From JBGOUJ01 sp041477005 (GTDB taxonomy: Bacteria > Acidobacteriota > Terriglobia > Bryobacterales > JACQDG01), in contig JBGOUJ010000340.1 of the NCBI GenBank assembly GCA_041477005.1, forward strand, positions 1 to 8,487: a stretch of 8,487 bases of DNA. Reading direction: 5' to 3'. Of this stretch, positions 6,181 through 8,487 are shown in pieces. The position numbers were made by a program, and so were the translations under genes. Position 1 is the stretch's first letter. Each line of letters starts with the position of its first letter. Under the pieces are notes generated by a model. The model searched no databases, was not told the DNA's origin, and saw only the letters and a program-made list of their open reading frames with translations.

Positions 6181-6253
6181 CAAGTTTAGAAAGTTGGCGT
6201 GTCAGCTACGCGCTTTGGAGTCCGATTGGGCCGGATAATGGGCGCGTTTCCAG

Positions 6254-6598
6254 TCACGAGCCCGAGACAAGCACGTCGTCGGCTGGTGATTCGCGGGGGG
6301 CTTCTGGTGGTAAATCAGGCTGAATCGTAATCTTGAGGCCAAGGGCTTTCAGAATCCCAACCAGACTGCTAAAGCGTGGGTTCCCTGTCTCGGAGAGCAT
6401 GCGGTAAAGGCTCTCGCGACTGAGCTTGGCATCCTTGGCGACCTTAGACATCTGGTTCGCCTCTGCTACATCGCGCAAAGCGATTAGCAGCATTTCGTCC
6501 GAATCTTCCAAGGCTGCGGCAACATAATGAGCGGCGGCCACAGGATCTCGCAGTTCTTCCATCAGTCCGATGCGGTAGTTTCTGGTGCGCTTAGGCAT
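6254..6598 (-). CDS. HigA-like addiction module antidote
   Basis: The 114-residue protein matches the family of probable addiction-module antidotes paired with Gp49/HigB-type toxins: RDPVAAAHYVAAALED (17-32), then a helix-turn-helix QMSKVAKDAKLSRESLYRML (49-68) and the trailing NPRFSSLVGILKALGLKITI (73-92). The role is to bind and neutralise the partner toxin and repress the shared promoter. I chose the ATG at 6596-6598 rather than a start 21 codons upstream because GGAG lies 8 bp before it, MPKRT fits family N-termini, and it overlaps the stop of the toxin stub, as in intact pairs. The acidic, Pro-rich tail from about 96 is unremarkable. Since its toxin is broken, it is an orphan antidote. 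Confidence 0.85.
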   Translation of the reverse strand: MPKRTRNYRIGLMEELRDPVAAAHYVAAALEDSDEMLLIALRDVAEANQMSKVAKDAKLSRESLYRMLSETGNPRFSSLVGILKALGLKITIQPDLPPEAPRESPADDVLVSGS

Positions 6599-6686
6599 TG
6601 TAGTCACTCCACCGCTGCCTCGCTTTTGTGATATCGGCGGATTGTGTACTCTTATCGCCACCGCCCAGCTCGCAGACGACCGAAAA
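6591..6686 (-). pseudogene. C-terminal stub of a HigB/Gp49-like toxin
   Basis: A minus-strand frame directly before the antidote reads FSVVCELGGGDKSTQSADIT then KARQRWSDYNA and stops at TAA, overlapping the antidote ATG. GGGDKSTQ..DI..A...W.DY is the typical end of phage-derived Gp49-like HigB toxins of the RelE/ParE superfamily, which are about 95-110 residues. Upstream, the frame runs through unrelated residues to a stop near 6745, so about the first two thirds, including most of the ribonuclease fold, are gone. Overlap with the antidote start is the usual operon arrangement, which supports the reading. Nothing here could be toxic. Confidence 0.7.
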
Positions 6687-6749
6687 GGCGCTGTCCCGTC
6701 TCGAGGTCAGCCAGGGTTGGATTGAAGTCAGGCCCTGATAAGGGCGACT

Positions 6750-7100
6750 TCATAGCTCACTTTGTCGCGGTCGATTACGGGAAGACATCTGCGCTTCTCG
6801 TAATAGGCCATGGCGCCGCGCATGAGCAGAGCGATCCTTGCCGGAACTCACGCCTTTCATTGCCTCCCGCAACAAGCCGTTGATCCGCGTCTGGTATCCC
6901 TTCCCCTGCCCTTTGAGCCACGCGAGAACGTCCGCGTCTATCCGAATAGTCAGCGACTTCTTGATGGGCCGATAGAATTTTCCGACAACTGCGTTGCCCC
7001 AATTCGTCACTTCCGGAATGTCCGTAAGGTCGATCTCCTTATCCTTCATGCGTCTTAGGGCGCGAATCTCTTCAGACTGACTCTTCGCGAGCTTCTTCAT
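6750..7100 (-). CDS. brnA: BrnA antitoxin
   Basis: The protein has 116 residues. The N-terminal part, IRALRRMKDKEIDLTDIPEV (12-31) then GKFYRPIKKSLTIRIDADVL (40-59), and AWLKGQGKGYQTRINGLLREA (60-80) are typical of the BrnA family, a ribbon-helix-helix DNA-binding antitoxin: KSLTIRID is the strand that enters the DNA groove, followed by two helices. It binds BrnT and represses the brnTA promoter. The start overlaps the end of brnT by 29 bp. The tail after residue 81 (about 35 residues, basic, with SSGKDRSAHARRHG) is not part of the usual compact family and may be a read-through after loss of the original stop. Confidence 0.87.
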   Translation of the reverse strand: MKKLAKSQSEEIRALRRMKDKEIDLTDIPEVTNWGNAVVGKFYRPIKKSLTIRIDADVLAWLKGQGKGYQTRINGLLREAMKGVSSGKDRSAHARRHGLLREAQMSSRNRPRQSEL

Positions 7101-7368
7101 AGGCTCTCCTTTCCTGCCGAGTCGCTTTTCGGGCCGAGATCATCCGGATCACTTCCTCGCTGTCCTCTTCCCAATAGGCGTGGGCGACCACCAGCAGAGT
7201 CGCACCGTCAATCATTCCGAACGTTTGCCAGCGTTCCTCTCCCTCGACGACACGGTCTTGAACGCTGAGGTGATGAGGATCTTCAAAAACCAGCTTCGCG
7301 GTCTCAAAGCTGATTCTATGCTTCGCGAGATTGCGGTGGTTCTTGGCCTCATCCCACTTGAAGCGCAT
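7072..7368 (-). CDS. brnT: BrnT ribonuclease toxin
   Basis: The 98-residue protein is full length for BrnT, a RelE-like ribonuclease toxin that blocks translation. Family features are visible: FKWDEAKNHRNLAKHRISFE (3-22), VFEDPHHL (27-34), EGEERWQTFGMIDG (42-55), LLVVAHAYWE (58-67) and IRMISARKATRQERRAYEEA (74-93). The basic and aromatic residues of the C-terminal ISARKATRQERR run are part of the conserved surface. It is the first gene of the pair; brnA follows with overlapping frames, so the two are co-translated. AGAAG just before the ATG serves as ribosome site, and a promoter lies about 30-55 bp upstream. The module appears intact and probably active. Confidence 0.92.
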   Translation of the reverse strand: MRFKWDEAKNHRNLAKHRISFETAKLVFEDPHHLSVQDRVVEGEERWQTFGMIDGATLLVVAHAYWEEDSEEVIRMISARKATRQERRAYEEAREESV

Positions 7369-7395
7369 CTTCTGTATTTACCATGTCGTAACTAC

Positions 7396-7424
7396 ATTAT
7401 AGCCCGATTCGGCCGCCTTGGCAC
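7396..7424 (-). promoter_or_regulatory. brnTA promoter
   Basis: On the minus strand a perfect -10 hexamer TATAAT (7396-7401) lies 17 bp from GTGCCA (7419-7424), four of six to the -35 consensus. The predicted leader is about 20 nt, ending in AGAAG before the brnT ATG. BrnA would be expected to bind here, but I see no clear operator palindrome. Confidence 0.65.
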
Positions 7425-7548
7425 GACGGTTTCCACCACCGGGACAAGTTATGCGCGATTCCTATTGCGAGATCCCCTTCCCACCAGGAATCCGAGGACG
7501 TACCGGGTCCCAAACGGCGTTCGAGGAGATCGGGCCGGGGCCTGAATC

Positions 7549-7573
7549 CCGGCTGGATACTTCCTCCAACCGG
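7549..7573. repeat. Hairpin between brnT and the propeller gene
   Basis: CCGGCTGGA (7549-7557) pairs with TCCAACCGG (7565-7573) with one G-U pair and a 7-base loop. It lies about 50 bp beyond the stop of the propeller gene and may end its transcript, but there is no T-run. Confidence 0.35.
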
Positions 7574-7625
7574 AGATCTGGCCCGCGCGGCGCTCCATCT
7601 TCCACCCCGGCTCCCACTTGGCCCA

Positions 7626-8487
7626 TCAACGTCCGGCATTCTCTCCAATGCAGAACACGTGCGAGTCTGTTCGGTAAAACAGTTCGTTTCCGGAGATCGC
7701 GGGTGAAGCGGTGATTCTCTCGCCGAGGCTGTTTGTGCCCAGCAGTTCGAACTCTCGCCCGGCCTTGACCACGAAAGTTGTGCCCTCGATGTCGCTCAAG
7801 TAGATACGTCCGTCGCTGGCGATCGGGGAAGAGTTGCAGGCGCCGCCCAGTCGCTTCCGGTAGACCTCCTTGCCGGTCTTCCCGTCGAGGCAGACCAGCA
7901 CTCCGTTGTCCATCAGGGAGTACAACAGTCCTCGATAATAGAGTGGCGATGGTTCCTGTGGTCCCGGCTTTTCGCTGACCCACACCAACTCCGGCGGATG
8001 CCCGTTGCCGGCAAGTCGAATGGCGTGGATTGGACTCTGCCGCCACAATTGCAGGAATACCATGCCGTCTCCGTAGGTCGGACTCACGATGATTTCGCCG
8101 TTGAACGGCCCCTGGCCTTCGCCATATTTCCACAACTCGGTGTGTGTCCTGGCGTCGAAGGCGGTGAGGCGGTTCTTTCCGGACACGAGGATGTCGGCCT
8201 GTCCATGATGCTCCACGAGGAGCGGCGTGGAATGGCTCGTGCCGATGGGTCGATCTTCCTTCCAGACGATCCGGCCGGTTCGTTTATCGAGGCCAATCAG
8301 ATAACAAGGGCCTTTGTGATGATCCCACGGGAGCAGCACGGAGTCCTCCAGAACGAGGGGACTCACTCCATACCCCCATGACATTTTGGGATCGCCGAAT
8401 AGGGTCATGTACCGTGTGACCCAGATCAGTTTGCCGTCATGGGAGTAGCGGGCCACGTCCGCATTGCCGAAGGCAACGTAGACCGCA
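7626..8487 (-). CDS. PQQ-like beta-propeller protein, 5' end off window
   Basis: The frame stays open to the right edge (it reads AVYVAFGNADVARYSHDGKL before any credible start), so the N-terminus is missing and about 286 residues are seen. Repeating blade motifs are typical of PQQ/BamB-like propellers: DGKLIWVTRY, GLDKRTGRIVWKED, AFDARTHTELWKYGEG, CLDGKTGKEVYRKR and a last blade ending HVFCIGENAG. Pairs such as STPLL, VSPTYGDG and SSPIASDGRIY mark the inner strands. Such proteins include quinoprotein dehydrogenase-like subunits and outer-membrane assembly lipoproteins; here no signal peptide, lipobox or catalytic residue is in view. The GTG at 8454-8456 is not a start. It ends well before the brn promoter and is not obviously linked to it. 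Confidence 0.85.
   Translation of the reverse strand, partial: AVYVAFGNADVARYSHDGKLIWVTRYMTLFGDPKMSWGYGVSPLVLEDSVLLPWDHHKGPCYLIGLDKRTGRIVWKEDRPIGTSHSTPLLVEHHGQADILVSGKNRLTAFDARTHTELWKYGEGQGPFNGEIIVSPTYGDGMVFLQLWRQSPIHAIRLAGNGHPPELVWVSEKPGPQEPSPLYYRGLLYSLMDNGVLVCLDGKTGKEVYRKRLGGACNSSPIASDGRIYLSDIEGTTFVVKAGREFELLGTNSLGERITASPAISGNELFYRTDSHVFCIGENAGR

Larger units (their letters stand above)
5749..6253. other. Gene-free spacer between operon and toxin-antitoxin island
   Basis: These 505 bp hold the operon promoter, a dispersed mini-repeat (5825-5856) and, from about 6027 to 6180, several close inverted repeats. A 94-codon plus-strand frame (5891-6175) has no domain I recognise, no clear ribosome site and runs through the palindromes, so I do not call it a gene. 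A structured RNA or a transposon end is possible; neither can be named. Confidence 0.6.

Noticed and set aside
7397..7648. 83-codon minus-strand frame upstream of brnT
   Set aside because: Covers the brnTA promoter and a hairpin, with no family resemblance.

Overview
This is a GC-rich bacterial window in which every convincing gene lies on the minus strand. I infer a soil acidobacterium of the Solibacter/Bryobacter kind. The reasons are high GC, repeated toxin-antitoxin and insertion-element debris, short dispersed tandem repeats of the GAAGTCA/GAAGCCA kind, and mini-repeats of the GATGAACACA kind. Nothing here proves the phylum.

Layout in + coordinates: 1-96 holds the possible N-terminus of a transposase running off the left edge. 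150-1275 is a decayed group II intron: a candidate 5' end (GTGTG on the minus strand), an untranslated or leader segment, and a reverse transcriptase that has lost its N-terminal part by internal deletion and its C-terminal part at the junction with the transposase-like sequence. 1276-1409 is a repeat-rich spacer. 1410-5748 is a four-gene operon read right to left: a thiamine-diphosphate enzyme of the acetolactate-synthase type, a short-chain dehydrogenase/reductase (SDR), an enolase-superfamily acid-sugar dehydratase resembling glucarate dehydratase, and a 199-residue protein built from two similar halves. Gaps in the operon are short (18 and 7 bp). An extended -10 box and a purine-rich ribosome site precede the first gene, which starts with TTG. 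5749-6253 is a gene-free, palindrome-rich stretch. 6254-7368 is a toxin-antitoxin island: a HigA-like antidote preceded by only the C-terminal stub of its toxin, then a complete brnTA pair with a good promoter. 7626-8487 is a PQQ-type beta-propeller protein cut by the right edge.

The operon suggests catabolism of a sugar acid or related hydroxy acid: dehydration to a 2-keto-3-deoxy acid, a redox step, and thiamine-dependent handling of a 2-oxo acid. The substrate cannot be read from sequence. Two features make it unusual. The SDR keeps its nucleotide-binding motif but has lost the usual catalytic Ser, Tyr and tetrad Asn. The junction between the dehydratase and the last gene carries a 120-bp tandem duplication that creates an in-frame 38-residue chimera between two intact genes.
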